The translations under genes were made by a program, and so were the position numbers. A DNA stretch of 53,857 nt from Ilumatobacteraceae bacterium (GTDB lineage: Bacteria > Actinomycetota > Acidimicrobiia > Acidimicrobiales > Ilumatobacteraceae): positions 1 to 53,857 of the forward strand of contig JAOBWK010000068.1 in assembly GCA_025463305.1 (NCBI GenBank), written 5' to 3'. Under the pieces are notes generated by a model, which was given only the letters and a program-made list of their open reading frames with translations, was not told the DNA's origin and ran no database searches. Shown piece after piece: positions 1 through 7,961 of the stretch (the stretch's first letter is position 1; each line of letters starts with the position of its first letter).

Positions 1-999
1 CAGCGGCAGCGGCGTGGTCTCCATGTCCTTGCACGCCTGGGCCCCGCCCTTGAAGCCGTTCTCGAACGCGCCGACCCGGTCGAACGCCGAGCCGTGGGCG
101 TCGCCCTGGGTGACGTCCTCGCCGAGCATCGGGTCCTTGACCGCCACCATCGCCGAGAGGCCGGCCTTGATGTCGTCGTCACCGAACGTGAGTCGGCTGG
201 ATTCGCCGCGGGCGACGTGTGCCGTCCAGGCACCGGCGAAGCAGTCGGCCTGCTGCTCGAGGTACACCACCGGCGTGTCCGCGGGGAAGTCGCCATCGCG
301 CTGCTGGATCGCATGGCCGAACTCGTGCGCGAACACCACGCCCACCGCGCTGTCGCCGAACGCCTTGGTGAGTGCGGGGATCAGATCGGCGTCGTCGTAG
401 GCGATGTAGTCGCCCTGGCCGCAGTAGAACGCGTTGCCCTGGGCGGGGTACTGCTCGGACGGGTCGCTCGGGCAGCCATCGGGGATCGGGTCGGTGCGGC
501 CCGGGTAGCTGGCCCAGATGCCGCCCTGCAGGTCCTGGAACGGTGCGCCGTAGACCTGGGGGTAGGTCTCGCGCCAGAAGTCCTGGATGTCGGCGAGCGA
601 CGCCTGCAGGAAGTCGTCGTACGGCTGCGGTGTCTTGTTCGAGCCGAAGGAGATCTTCGCGTCGTTCGGGTTGTCGACGACGCTCGACGGTGGCGGCGTG
701 GAGCCATTGGGATCCGGGATCGAGAGGTCCGGACCGGAGTCGACGGTGCTGGTGTCGACGGTGCTGTCACCAGTCGTGTCGACCGTGGAGTCGCCCGTCG
801 TGTCGGGCGTGGTCTCACCCGTCGTATCGGGTGTGGTGTCACCGGTCGTGTCGGGAGTCGTGTCGCCGCTCGTGTCGACGGTGGAGGCGTCGGTCGCCGC
901 GTTGTGGGAGGCGCCGGACGTCAGCCCGGGGTTGGTCGATCCGCAGGCGGCGATGACGAGGCAGCCGGCGGCCGTGAGCACGAAGAGCTTGCGACGCAT
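1..999 (-). CDS. Neutral zinc metallopeptidase-like lipoprotein (C-terminus beyond window)
   Basis: The gene starts at ATG 999 on the minus strand and runs off the left edge, so 333 N-terminal residues are visible. The N-terminus is a lipoprotein signal (MRRKLFVLTAAGCLVIAACG, Cys at about 19). A degenerate Thr/Asp/Gly/Pro linker follows (repeats such as DTTGDTTPDTTG, about residues 35-85). A globular domain then carries the zinc motif HEFGHAIQ and, further on, a conserved EQQADCFAGAW segment. HExxH plus a downstream E..ADCFAG segment is typical of the putative neutral zinc metallopeptidase family. The mature protein is probably anchored outside the membrane. It lies 22 bp downstream of the DUF305 gene on the same strand. 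A paralog with the same architecture lies at 7962-9461. Confidence 0.85.
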   Translation of the reverse strand, partial: MRRKLFVLTAAGCLVIAACGSTNPGLTSGASHNAATDASTVDTSGDTTPDTTGDTTPDTTGETTPDTTGDSTVDTTGDSTVDTSTVDSGPDLSIPDPNGSTPPPSSVVDNPNDAKISFGSNKTPQPYDDFLQASLADIQDFWRETYPQVYGAPFQDLQGGIWASYPGRTDPIPDGCPSDPSEQYPAQGNAFYCGQGDYIAYDDADLIPALTKAFGDSAVGVVFAHEFGHAIQQRDGDFPADTPVVYLEQQADCFAGAWTAHVARGESSRLTFGDDDIKAGLSAMVAVKDPMLGEDVTQGDAHGSAFDRVGAFENGFKGGAQACKDMETTPLPL

Positions 1000-1021
1000 G
1001 TTGTCGATCCTATGTGTCCGG

Positions 1022-1696
1022 TCAGGACGCCTTCTGGAGGTTCTGCATCTCGACGATCTCTTCCTGCTCACCGGACACCATCGACGTCGCCAGCTTCTTG
1101 ACCTCGGTGGTCGCCGCGTGGGCGGCCGCGTACTGAGACATGTGGATGCCGCCCTCGTGGTGGGTGATCATCAGCTTGAGGTACAAAGCGTCGGCGTCGG
1201 CACCCTTCGCGTTGGCAAGACGGTCGAGGTCGGCCTGGGTGGCCAGGCCGATCATCCGGTCAGGCGGCAGCGGCTCGTGCATCCAGACCATGACGTCCTT
1301 GGTGTCGTCGGCCGCCTCGGGCTTGCCGTAGTCGCGCAGCAGCTGGATCATCTTGCCGCTCTCGACCGCCTGGCCGAACGCGATCTCCTGGGCGATCAGC
1401 GCGATCGTCTGGTTGGTACCGGTCTTGGCGATGAACATCAGGCTCATCTCGACGGCTTGCTCGTGATGCGTGCGCATGTCCTGGAGGAAGCCCACATCGA
1501 CGGCGTTCGGGTGCGGCGTGGCGTTGCGCTCGCCGATGACGAACCCCGCACCACCGGCCAGGATCAGGATCCCGACGAACAGCACGATGATGTTCACCGG
1601 GTTCTGCCACCAGGGCAGGACCACGATGTCGGCGTCGTCGACGGTCCCGTCGGTTGGCTCGCTCGTCGCGGCGTCTGGATCCTGGAGGTCGGTCAT
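1022..1696 (-). CDS. DUF305 family membrane-anchored protein
   Basis: This 224-residue protein starts at ATG 1696. It has an acidic N-terminal tail, one transmembrane helix (about residues 30-50, VNIIVLFVGILILAGGAGFV), then an exported helical domain. The two His pairs diagnostic of DUF305 are visible: HHEQAVEMS in the first half and HHEGGIHM in the second, together with the Met-rich MSLMF. DUF305 domains resemble a ferritin-like duplicated bundle and are often associated with copper or other metals, but the biochemical role is not established. The start is supported by an A-rich box (GAAACT) 7 nt upstream, a near match to the leaderless -10 pattern. Longer in-frame starts upstream would overlap the divergent lipoprotein gene. 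Confidence 0.85.
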   Translation of the reverse strand: MTDLQDPDAATSEPTDGTVDDADIVVLPWWQNPVNIIVLFVGILILAGGAGFVIGERNATPHPNAVDVGFLQDMRTHHEQAVEMSLMFIAKTGTNQTIALIAQEIAFGQAVESGKMIQLLRDYGKPEAADDTKDVMVWMHEPLPPDRMIGLATQADLDRLANAKGADADALYLKLMITHHEGGIHMSQYAAAHAATTEVKKLATSMVSGEQEEIVEMQNLQKAS

Positions 1697-1754
1697 CGCC
1701 GTCAGTTTCGCAGCTGCCACCCGGCAACCGCACGTCACCTGGCACAATCGGGCG

Positions 1755-3089
1755 GTGAGGACAGCGGCCCTGGTGTGCGCGGCGACGTTGCTCGCCACCG
1801 GTTGCGCCAGCGCGACGTCGACGCGTCCCCAGCCCACGGCCCCCGTGCCGGTCGGGCTCGACGTTCCCACCACCACGATCGCCCCGCTGCCGTCGATCCC
1901 CGACGACACCTCGACGGCGGCCACCCCCTGGACCGTCGACACCGCGAGCTGCCCCACCACCGTGTCGCAGCCGATCACGGGCACGATCACCGTCGGATCG
2001 GTGGCGCCGCAGACCGGAGGGCTCGTGGCCTCCGTCTACGCACCGTTGATCAAGGGGTTCAAGGCCTACATCGACCAGGCCAACGCGTCCCACCTGCTCG
2101 GCGATGTGCAGATCAACCTCGTCGTCGCCGATGATCAGGGCGACCCGACGCTCACACCGGCGGCCGTCGGTGGGCTGATCGACGCGCACGCCGACGTCGT
2201 CAGCGGCATCCTCGGGTCGGCCAACAACCTGGCGGTGCGCAGCCAGCTGAACTCGGCGTGCATCCCGCAGCTGATGGCGCTCGGCAACTCCGCCCGGTTG
2301 GGCGATGTGGCCGCCGCGCCGTGGACGATGGGTGCGCTCGTGCCGGTCACCGTCGAGACCACCGTGTACGTGAACTCCATCGTGCGGATGCAGGGCGAGG
2401 ACGCCAAGGTGGCGCTGCTCGTGTCGGACGACAGCGACGGGCAGACGTTCGCCAGCTCGTTCACCGACGCCGCCTCGGCCACCTCGCTGCAGCTGACCGG
2501 CCAGCAGCTCGTCGAGCCCGACGTGATCGTCGCCCCCAACGCGCAGCTGCTCGCCATCGCCGCGGATCGCCCGGACGCCATCGTCGCCTCGCTCACCGGC
2601 GCATCGTGCGCCACGTTCCTGATCGAGCTCGCCAAGGTGCGGCTGTTCTACCCGGACTGGAACCCCACCGTGTACATCTCGGGTGGTTGCGCCGATCCGT
2701 CGATCCTGGCGCTCGCCGGACCGGCGGCGGAGGCCGTCTACAGCTCGGCCAACCTCGTCACCGACGAGCCGACGTTCGATGCGGCGATGGCCGGCCTCGG
2801 CATCACCGACGGCCTCGCGGCCGCCGGCGAGGGCTGGACCGCCGCCGAGGTCACCGTGGCGATCCTGCGCCAGGCCGCAGCAAGCCCGGCCGGCCTCACC
2901 CGGGCGTCGATCATGGATGCCGCGCGGCACCTCTCGTACACGCCGTCACTCGCCCGCCCGGGCGTGCACTACGTCACCAACGGCACCGAGGATCCGTTCC
3001 CCGCAGAGTCGCTGCAGGTGATCCAGTTCCACGTCGCCGACCACGCGTTCACCGACGTCGGCCCGCTGATCGCCCAGTTCGAGAGCTGA
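1755..3089 (+). CDS. Branched-chain amino acid-type ABC transporter substrate-binding lipoprotein
   Basis: This 444-residue lipoprotein starts at GTG 1755 and has a signal peptide ending in a lipobox (LLATGC, Cys about 16). It begins the periplasmic-binding fold at about residue 80 with ITVGSVAPQTGGLVASVYAPL, the usual opening of Leu/Ile/Val-type (type I) binding proteins. Later segments fit the two-lobed fold, for example VVADDQGDPT, INSILG-like GILGSANNLAVRSQ and VALLVSDDSDGQTF. No permease or ATPase genes are adjacent, so the ligand and partner transporter are unknown. The starting GTG is preceded by CACAAT at 6 nt, a near match to the TANNNT leaderless box. It converges on the low-GC island, whose first gene ends 36 bp away. 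Confidence 0.8.
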   Translation: MRTAALVCAATLLATGCASATSTRPQPTAPVPVGLDVPTTTIAPLPSIPDDTSTAATPWTVDTASCPTTVSQPITGTITVGSVAPQTGGLVASVYAPLIKGFKAYIDQANASHLLGDVQINLVVADDQGDPTLTPAAVGGLIDAHADVVSGILGSANNLAVRSQLNSACIPQLMALGNSARLGDVAAAPWTMGALVPVTVETTVYVNSIVRMQGEDAKVALLVSDDSDGQTFASSFTDAASATSLQLTGQQLVEPDVIVAPNAQLLAIAADRPDAIVASLTGASCATFLIELAKVRLFYPDWNPTVYISGGCADPSILALAGPAAEAVYSSANLVTDEPTFDAAMAGLGITDGLAAAGEGWTAAEVTVAILRQAAASPAGLTRASIMDAARHLSYTPSLARPGVHYVTNGTEDPFPAESLQVIQFHVADHAFTDVGPLIAQFES

Positions 3090-3125
3090 CCACGTCAGGC
3101 GAAATCAAAAGGCGGCACAGCTCCT

Positions 3126-4202
3126 TCAAAAGAAGTTCGGATGGGCATCGTCGAGGCGAAGCGGCCGGTTTCCTGCCAAAGCTGCATTATATCGATGCCC
3201 TCGGCACCCAGGGTCGCAATTCCCCAACCCATATCGGTTGTGTAGTGTCTGTTCAATGAGGGTCCGTCGTCGACCCGTCCATATATCTTCGAACGGCTCC
3301 GAATTGACGTTCCCGATCGACAGCGTCTTGTTTCCGATATCAGGGACACACAGATAGACAAATCCATCGGGTGCAACTGTCGGAGACAGGCCCAGCGACA
3401 GAGAACCGCATTCTTGCTTCGCAAAATGCGCAGTTGGCGGGAGATACTGCATCTGAGCGAGGTTGGTGAACCGAAGCAGTTCGGGACTGAGAGACTCGAT
3501 GGCTACTTTAATGTTCTCAGCGATGGCCCGTGAGGCCCAAACACCACGGCCCTCGTAGTCAACTGGGAGACGGAAGGAGCAGTAGTCGTAGCCTGCATTC
3601 CAAGTCAGGTTCACAACGTCGGCGATATGTACAGAGTTGTGCTCCGCCAAGACGTACATGCCTCCAACAAGCGGCCTCCGCGATCGATGGCGATCGGAAA
3701 CCAAGGCTGGTAGTTTCACCATCCTTTCGAATCTGTCGCGACCAGCGTTCGACAGGTAGTGCTCCCTGCTGTGTCCGATGATGCTCACCTGAATATATGT
3801 CACATGCCCAAATGCATCCAGCAAGTCTGGCGAAGCTCGTGTACCGTTTGTGATGAGAGCGACACTAGGCCCGTCTTTGAGCGAGCGAATAAAGTGCGGA
3901 AGTCGCGGGTGTGTTGTGGGTTCTCCACCACCCGAAATATAGACCGAACGAACTTCACTCCGAACGCAGTACTCGGCAAGCATTGAAAGACTCTCGGGGG
4001 TCATCCATTGTGCCTTTTCACCCGAGAAGCCGTTTCGGTCCCAATAGGAGCACCATGAACAGCGTAGGTTGCAGGCCGCCGTCGGCTGCACCTCCAGCGA
4101 AAGTGGGGCGCACACGTTGTCGGGCCGCGAGCGAATGTCGACGGCGTGCCAGATCTTCGAACCGGCTCGCGCGTCAGAGATGTTGAACGCCTGATCTTTC
4201 AC
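3126..4202 (-). CDS. Radical SAM protein with SPASM-like C-terminus
   Basis: This 358-residue protein has the radical SAM cluster motif CxxxCxxC (CNLRCSWC, Cys about 44, 48, 51). It is followed by a GGGEP segment (SGGGEPTTHP, about residue 90) and an ITNGT strand, typical of the AdoMet-binding partial TIM barrel. The C-terminal third carries further cysteines: QECG, the VAPDGFVYLC strand, and CDPGCRGH near residues 329-333. These fit a SPASM or twitch auxiliary Fe-S domain, which in known families serves peptide modification or enzyme maturation. The substrate is unknown. The start is GTG 4202, with a TAAGGT box 6 nt upstream. It diverges from the membrane protein at 4313 across 110 bp. Nearby, no small ORF that looks like a precursor peptide was seen. 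Confidence 0.85.
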   Translation of the reverse strand: MKDQAFNISDARAGSKIWHAVDIRSRPDNVCAPLSLEVQPTAACNLRCSWCSYWDRNGFSGEKAQWMTPESLSMLAEYCVRSEVRSVYISGGGEPTTHPRLPHFIRSLKDGPSVALITNGTRASPDLLDAFGHVTYIQVSIIGHSREHYLSNAGRDRFERMVKLPALVSDRHRSRRPLVGGMYVLAEHNSVHIADVVNLTWNAGYDYCSFRLPVDYEGRGVWASRAIAENIKVAIESLSPELLRFTNLAQMQYLPPTAHFAKQECGSLSLGLSPTVAPDGFVYLCVPDIGNKTLSIGNVNSEPFEDIWTGRRRTLIEQTLHNRYGLGNCDPGCRGHRYNAALAGNRPLRLDDAHPNFF

Positions 4203-4208
4203 TTCAAT

Positions 4209-4214
4209 ACCTTA
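4209..4214 (-). promoter_or_regulatory. Leaderless-type -10 box of the radical SAM gene
   Basis: TAAGGT on the minus strand sits 6 nt upstream of GTG 4202, the spacing expected if transcription starts at the first base of the start codon. Confidence 0.55.
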
Positions 4215-4300
4215 TCATGCTACGATTGCGAAGCCGATTGCTAGCGTTGGTGCATTCGGATGTTCGTTGTTGCACAGATCCAGCTCATCGCCCCAGGCTC

Positions 4301-4306
4301 AGGAGA
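4301..4306 (+). promoter_or_regulatory. Ribosome binding site AGGAGA choosing TTG 4313
   Basis: AGGAGA ends 6 nt before the in-frame TTG at 4313. This favours that start over the in-frame ATG at 4217, which has no Shine-Dalgarno sequence. Confidence 0.6.
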
Positions 4307-4312
4307 ACGACC

Positions 4313-5329
4313 TTGGTACCACCCCAAGCGAACAGCGTAACGCCACTTTCGCAGAGGTTGGGGGCTCTTCCTGACTCGCATTTGCCGGAATTCGACTTTG
4401 CAGCGATCGCTCTAATTAACGATCTTCGGCCATCGATCGATGACCTCCTGATCCTCGTCGGCCAGCCGGGTGGCGGGCCGAATTTCAAGGCTTTTTGTGT
4501 ATCTATGACTCTATTGTGGCGGAATCGTGATTTCGAACGGTTCCGCAATCTATTGAGCTTATATGAACCGTCTTTCGTCAGTGAACCGATGTTCAAAGCC
4601 CTCGAGGCTCAGGCTGCGCTGACGACTTCTGATGTGTTTGAGCTTCGCAGTGGACTGGTGGCGGCGAGAGCAGCTCTTGCTCTGATGCCAAATCGGACCT
4701 ACGTTATTCACACGTTTGCACACCTCATCCTTGAGATCGCAGATCACGGAGAGGCAACGGCCGACGAACTCACCGAGGCGGAGGCAGCCATTAGGCGTGC
4801 ACTTCGACTTCATCCAGAATATGCCAAGTACCACGGCACACATGCCAGGCTCCTGAGTTACCGGGGAAAATATGAGGAAGCTCTAGCAGAGGCAATGACG
4901 GCGATTGACAAGGAGCCGTCGAACGGTCTGCACTACGCGCTGAGAGTCGGTGATTACCAAGATATTCGGCTCTCGATTGCGTATCGGCAGCAATCAGACA
5001 AACTGAGCTCACAGGTCGTTCAATTCACAGCCTTCTACGAATCGATGCGCTCCGAGCTCACCAGTCTCCGTAGCGAGCTACTCCAGGTTATGGGCCTGTT
5101 GGCAGCCATTATCGCCTTCATTGTGACAGGTTCACAGATAGCCGCCTCCATGAAACCTGCTACCGGCATATTGGTGATGGCCGCCGTGGGCTTGGCGATC
5201 GTTCTTGCATTCTCGAGTCTAAGTCTCATATTCGGCAGGTCGACAAATCGAACATCAAGTATTTGGCTCATGTGTACGTCGACAACGGTTCTGGCGGGAC
5301 TTTACGTTTTGGCGCGGATTCACCCGTGA
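4313..5329 (+). CDS. TPR-like/coiled-coil membrane protein of the island
   Basis: This protein of about 338 residues is unrecognised as a whole. The N-terminal two thirds are alpha-helical. A TPR-like stretch at about residues 150-210 (AEAAIRRALRLHPEYAKYHG, then LSYRGKYEEALAEAMTAIDK) resembles paired tetratricopeptide helices. A probable coiled coil (about 222-255, ending ELTSLRSELLQ) leads into three hydrophobic helices at about 257-278, 283-307 and 316-336, so the TPR domain should be cytoplasmic and tethered to the membrane. TTG 4313 is chosen because AGGAGA precedes it at ideal spacing; ATG 4217 would add 32 residues. Its stop codon overlaps the GTG of the next gene (GTGA), implying translational coupling with the PP2C-like protein. 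Likely a scaffold or sensor; this is inference. Confidence 0.7.
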   Translation: MVPPQANSVTPLSQRLGALPDSHLPEFDFAAIALINDLRPSIDDLLILVGQPGGGPNFKAFCVSMTLLWRNRDFERFRNLLSLYEPSFVSEPMFKALEAQAALTTSDVFELRSGLVAARAALALMPNRTYVIHTFAHLILEIADHGEATADELTEAEAAIRRALRLHPEYAKYHGTHARLLSYRGKYEEALAEAMTAIDKEPSNGLHYALRVGDYQDIRLSIAYRQQSDKLSSQVVQFTAFYESMRSELTSLRSELLQVMGLLAAIIAFIVTGSQIAASMKPATGILVMAAVGLAIVLAFSSLSLIFGRSTNRTSSIWLMCTSTTVLAGLYVLARIHP

Positions 5330-6156
5330 CCCACCGGCATTGGATCGTTGGCGATTCGGTAGTTGTCGCGGGCTCTGCTCGAACCCAGGACAGAATAGGA
5401 AGTCGCGACAATCTGGCATGGGTGGTCGATGGGGCGACACCTGTATCTGGAGACCGCGGTGAGGGTGACGTCCATCTTCTAGTGGATGCGTATGTGGAGT
5501 GGTTGTGTGGCTACGCCTCCTCAGTCGAGCTGGCCTCCTTGTCTCTGTCCGCCGTTGTGGATAATATGATTGTGGACATCTCATCATCGGTCGAGACGTC
5601 GAAAGTAGATCGGCAGTCCCCACCATCCGCGGCGATTGGTCTAGTCAGGGCTGTTGGAGACGACGTAGAATACCTTGTCTTATCCGACGTGTCGATAGCA
5701 TTTTCCAACTGCGATGCGCCGGTCTCCGACAATCGAGTTACGGAGGCGCAGAGCCGAGAGTTTCAGGGTTATCGGGCTGCCTTGGCCGCAGGCCATGCGC
5801 CGTCGGATGCGTTTCAGGCGGTCAGGAAATGCCTCGCTGATTCGAGAAGGCGGTTGATGAACAAACCCGAAGGGTATTGGGTTGCGTCGCTCGATGTTCC
5901 TTCGGGATCACACGCCGTAAGTGGAGTGGTGTCAGCCGCAGAAGATTTAAAAGTTCTCCTATGCACCGACGGATTTGCTCGGATTTGGGAGATCTTCGAT
6001 ATCGCGACGGTCGGCGAGGTACAGGATAGCGACCGTTCGCTTAACGAATGGGTCGACGCGCTGCGATCCGCCGAGCGATCTGATCCCCAATGTGCAGCGT
6101 TCCCACGCTGGGGGATCAGCGATGATGCGGCGGCCATCAGACTGACTCTGAGTTGA
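5326..6156 (+). CDS. PP2C-like (PP2C_2-type) protein phosphatase
   Basis: This protein of about 276 residues has the sparse motifs of PP2C phosphatases. SRDNLAWVVDGATP (about residues 26-39) gives the first metal-binding Asp in the VDGAT form seen in PP2C_2 proteins. LSDVSI lies near 125, CTDGF near 215, and GISDDAAAI near the C-terminus supplies the last Asp pair. These are the expected Mn/Mg ligands, so activity is plausible. The predicted role is dephosphorylating Ser/Thr residues, partner unknown. GTG 5326 overlaps the preceding stop as GTGA. An in-frame TTG at 5263 would give a longer protein but lies deep in the upstream gene. No kinase is encoded nearby. It is the last island gene and ends 4-7 bp before the Nudix remnant. 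Confidence 0.7.
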   Translation: MTHRHWIVGDSVVVAGSARTQDRIGSRDNLAWVVDGATPVSGDRGEGDVHLLVDAYVEWLCGYASSVELASLSLSAVVDNMIVDISSSVETSKVDRQSPPSAAIGLVRAVGDDVEYLVLSDVSIAFSNCDAPVSDNRVTEAQSREFQGYRAALAAGHAPSDAFQAVRKCLADSRRRLMNKPEGYWVASLDVPSGSHAVSGVVSAAEDLKVLLCTDGFARIWEIFDIATVGEVQDSDRSLNEWVDALRSAERSDPQCAAFPRWGISDDAAAIRLTLS

Positions 6157-6162
6157 CGGAGG

Positions 6163-6276
6163 CGCGCACCACATGGTGATCGAAACGGGGGCCGTTGGGA
6201 TCTCGATGTCGGTGAGCGCGAGGTTCACCCACGGGCTCTCGTAGATCATCCGCTCGCCGTGCACGATCCACGTCAT
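6163..6276 (-). pseudogene. 5' remnant of a Nudix hydrolase gene
   Basis: From ATG 6276 the minus strand encodes MTWIVHGERMIYESPWVNLA and continues LTDIEIP, the characteristic N-terminus of actinobacterial Nudix hydrolases. After IEIP the frame is lost. In the +1 frame the expected continuation NGPRFDHHVVRAS is readable, so one base is missing. Homology then stops at the island boundary and the Nudix box is absent. The ATG overlaps the stop of the RarD gene (ATGA), so the intact gene was the third member of the nitroreductase-RarD operon. Truncation by the island is the simplest explanation. Confidence 0.7.
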
Positions 6277-7238
6277 CCTCGGCCTCCTGCCAGTGCGCTC
6301 GTCGCGGGGTCCAGTGTGGGGCGAGCGCGGCGCAACGAGTCGCCCGTCACGATGGCCAGCCCGACCCAGACGAGCACGAACCCGAACACGCGCAGTGCGC
6401 TCAACGTCTCGTGGTAGGCCAGCCGGCCGAGCAGGAAGTTGATCGTCGGCACGATGTACTGCACGAGCGCCATCATCGTCAGCGGCAGCCGCTGGGCGGC
6501 GACGGCGAACATCAGCAGCGGCAGGGTGGTGACGACCCCGGTGAACGCGATGAGCACCCAGTCGGTGGCGCTGCCGGAGTGCACGGCGCTGGCCGATCGC
6601 CCAGCCTCGAACACGACGAGCGCGGCGGCAGGGACGAAGAGCACGATGGTCTCGGCCGTGAGGCTCTCGATGGCCGTCAGCGGCGACTGCTTCTTCACGA
6701 ACGTGTACGTCACCCACGTCGCGGCGATGATCAGCGACACCCAGGGGAGTCGTCCGTAGCTGACTGTCAGCACTGCGACGGCGACGATCGCCAGGCCGAG
6801 CGCGACCTGCTGGGCGCGGTGCAACGTCTCGTGGAGCACGACGACGCCGGCCACCATCAGCCCGATCGGTGTGATGAAGTAGCCGAGGGCGGTCTCGAGG
6901 ACGCGGCCGTGCACGACCGCCCACACGTACGTGGTCCAGTTGATCGTCAGCACGACCGACGCGAACGCGACCCGTCGCAGCAGGGCGCGGTCGCGCAGCC
7001 GCCGCAGGATCGGGCGCAGCTGACCGGTGACGCCGGTGTAGACGCCCATCACGATCGCCGACGACGTGATCCGGTAGCCGATCAGCTCGAACGCATCGAA
7101 GTGCTCGAGCTGCTTCCAGTAGACGGTGGCCAACCCCCAGAAGACGTAGGCGGCACTGCCCCACAGCAGGCCGGAGCGGATCGCCGCGTTCGGGCCGGCG
7201 GTGGTGGTGGCGTCGATCGTCGGCTCCGCCTGGGTCAC
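6273..7238 (-). CDS. rarD: EamA-family transporter, RarD type
   Basis: This 321-residue integral membrane protein has about ten hydrophobic helices arranged as two EamA (DMT) repeats. The N-terminal segment GLLWGSAAYVFWGLATVYWK, followed by FELIGYRITSS, is the RarD hallmark. The next signature, TINWTTYVWAV, then LGYFITPI, is typical of the same subfamily, as is QYIVPTINFLLG in the second repeat. RarD proteins are annotated as chloramphenicol-sensitive permeases, but substrates are not firmly known. GTG 7238 overlaps the nitroreductase stop (GTGA), so the two are cotranslated. Its own stop overlaps the Nudix remnant start. Confidence 0.85.
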   Translation of the reverse strand: MTQAEPTIDATTTAGPNAAIRSGLLWGSAAYVFWGLATVYWKQLEHFDAFELIGYRITSSAIVMGVYTGVTGQLRPILRRLRDRALLRRVAFASVVLTINWTTYVWAVVHGRVLETALGYFITPIGLMVAGVVVLHETLHRAQQVALGLAIVAVAVLTVSYGRLPWVSLIIAATWVTYTFVKKQSPLTAIESLTAETIVLFVPAAALVVFEAGRSASAVHSGSATDWVLIAFTGVVTTLPLLMFAVAAQRLPLTMMALVQYIVPTINFLLGRLAYHETLSALRVFGFVLVWVGLAIVTGDSLRRARPTLDPATSALAGGRG

Positions 7239-7879
7239 GACTTCCAGCCGTTGAAGTACGTGATCTCCTCCGCCGCTCGCCGGGTGCCCGGCTTGAACGA
7301 GTCGCCGGTGTAGTACGCGACGGGGGTCAGCGCCACCTGGGTGACGGTGCTCGGGATGCCGAGCAGCTCGCGCGCCTCGGCCTCGTACTCGAGGTGCAGC
7401 GTGGTCCACGCGGTGCCCAGCCCGCGCGCCTTCGCGGCGAGCATGAAGTTCCAGACCGCCGGCAGGATCGAGCCGTAGAAGCCGGCCACCATGCCCTGCG
7501 ATCCGACCGGTGCCCCGAGGCTGCACGGGATCACCAGCGCGGGCACCTGGTCGAGGATCTCGGCGAGGTGGTCCGAGCTGCTCATGATCGCCGCCGTGTC
7601 GGTGCGGCCGAGCCGCTCGGCCTCGGCGCGCTGGGCTGCCATGTACGGCGCGTACGAGCGGCGGTACAGGTCGGCGATGCCCTGCTTGAGCGCCGGGTCG
7701 TCGATCACGATCCACCGCCAGCGCTGCACGTTGCCGCCGGCCGGCGCCTGGGTGGCGACGCGGATGCAGTCGAGGATCAGGTCGCGCTCGACGGGACGGG
7801 TGAGGTCGAGCCGCTTGCGCACCGCCCGGGTGGTGGTGAGGAGGTGGTCGATGGCGGCGATGTCGAAGGTTTCACCCAT
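7235..7879 (-). CDS. Nitroreductase family protein (FMN-dependent)
   Basis: This 214-residue protein fits the nitroreductase fold: an N-terminal TTTRAVRKRLDLTRPV segment with FMN phosphate-binding Arg residues, APAGGNVQRWRWIVIDD (the flavin-contacting QxxxNxQ-like region), and a C-terminal AWTTLHLEYE and PVAYYTGDSFKPG stretch typical of the family. It probably uses NAD(P)H to reduce nitro compounds, quinones or another electrophile; the physiological substrate is unknown. It heads an operon with RarD and the former Nudix gene. The start ATG 7879 is supported by TACTGT 6 nt upstream, so the mRNA is probably leaderless. It diverges from the metallopeptidase gene at 7962, leaving 82 bp for both promoters. 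Confidence 0.85.
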   Translation of the reverse strand: MGETFDIAAIDHLLTTTRAVRKRLDLTRPVERDLILDCIRVATQAPAGGNVQRWRWIVIDDPALKQGIADLYRRSYAPYMAAQRAEAERLGRTDTAAIMSSSDHLAEILDQVPALVIPCSLGAPVGSQGMVAGFYGSILPAVWNFMLAAKARGLGTAWTTLHLEYEAEARELLGIPSTVTQVALTPVAYYTGDSFKPGTRRAAEEITYFNGWKS

Positions 7880-7885
7880 GGACGT

Positions 7886-7891
7886 ACAGTA
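7886..7891 (-). promoter_or_regulatory. Leaderless-type -10 box of the nitroreductase gene
   Basis: TACTGT on the minus strand lies 6 nt upstream of ATG 7879. Confidence 0.55.
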
Positions 7892-7948
7892 CGGCGGCTG
7901 CCGGTGGTCGGGCGCCACGGATCATCGGTCCGGCCGGCGGCGGTTGGC

Positions 7949-7954
7949 TATCGT
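7949..7954 (+). promoter_or_regulatory. Leaderless-type -10 box of the metallopeptidase gene
   Basis: TATCGT lies 7 nt upstream of ATG 7962. Confidence 0.55.
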
Positions 7955-7961
7955 GCAGCCG

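Larger units (their letters stand above)
3095..6160. other. Low-GC genomic island
   Basis: From just after the lipoprotein stop to about 6160 the sequence is clearly AT-richer than its surroundings, with many A/T third codon positions, while both flanks are strongly GC-biased. It holds three genes: a radical SAM protein diverging from a membrane protein and a PP2C-like phosphatase. No integrase, transposase, tRNA or flanking direct repeat is visible. The right end abuts a truncated Nudix hydrolase gene, which marks the junction. Acquisition by transfer is inferred from composition plus this scar. Confidence 0.75.

Noticed and set aside
381..842. Open frames in other registers of the metallopeptidase gene
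   Set aside because: High-GC shadow frames; the true gene is the minus-strand frame with lipobox and HExxH.
3090..3125. Missing 3' half of the Nudix gene at the island's left edge
   Set aside because: The 36 bp there encode nothing resembling a Nudix box.
4217..4312. ATG 4217 as start of the island membrane protein
   Set aside because: No Shine-Dalgarno sequence and an atypical N-terminus; TTG 4313 with AGGAGA at 6 nt fits better.
3090..4320. RiPP precursor peptide for the radical SAM enzyme
   Set aside because: No short ORF with a plausible leader and core was found in the gaps on either side.
3080..6290. tRNA or integrase that would define the island as an integrative element
   Set aside because: No tRNA-like sequence, integrase, transposase or flanking direct repeat was recognised.
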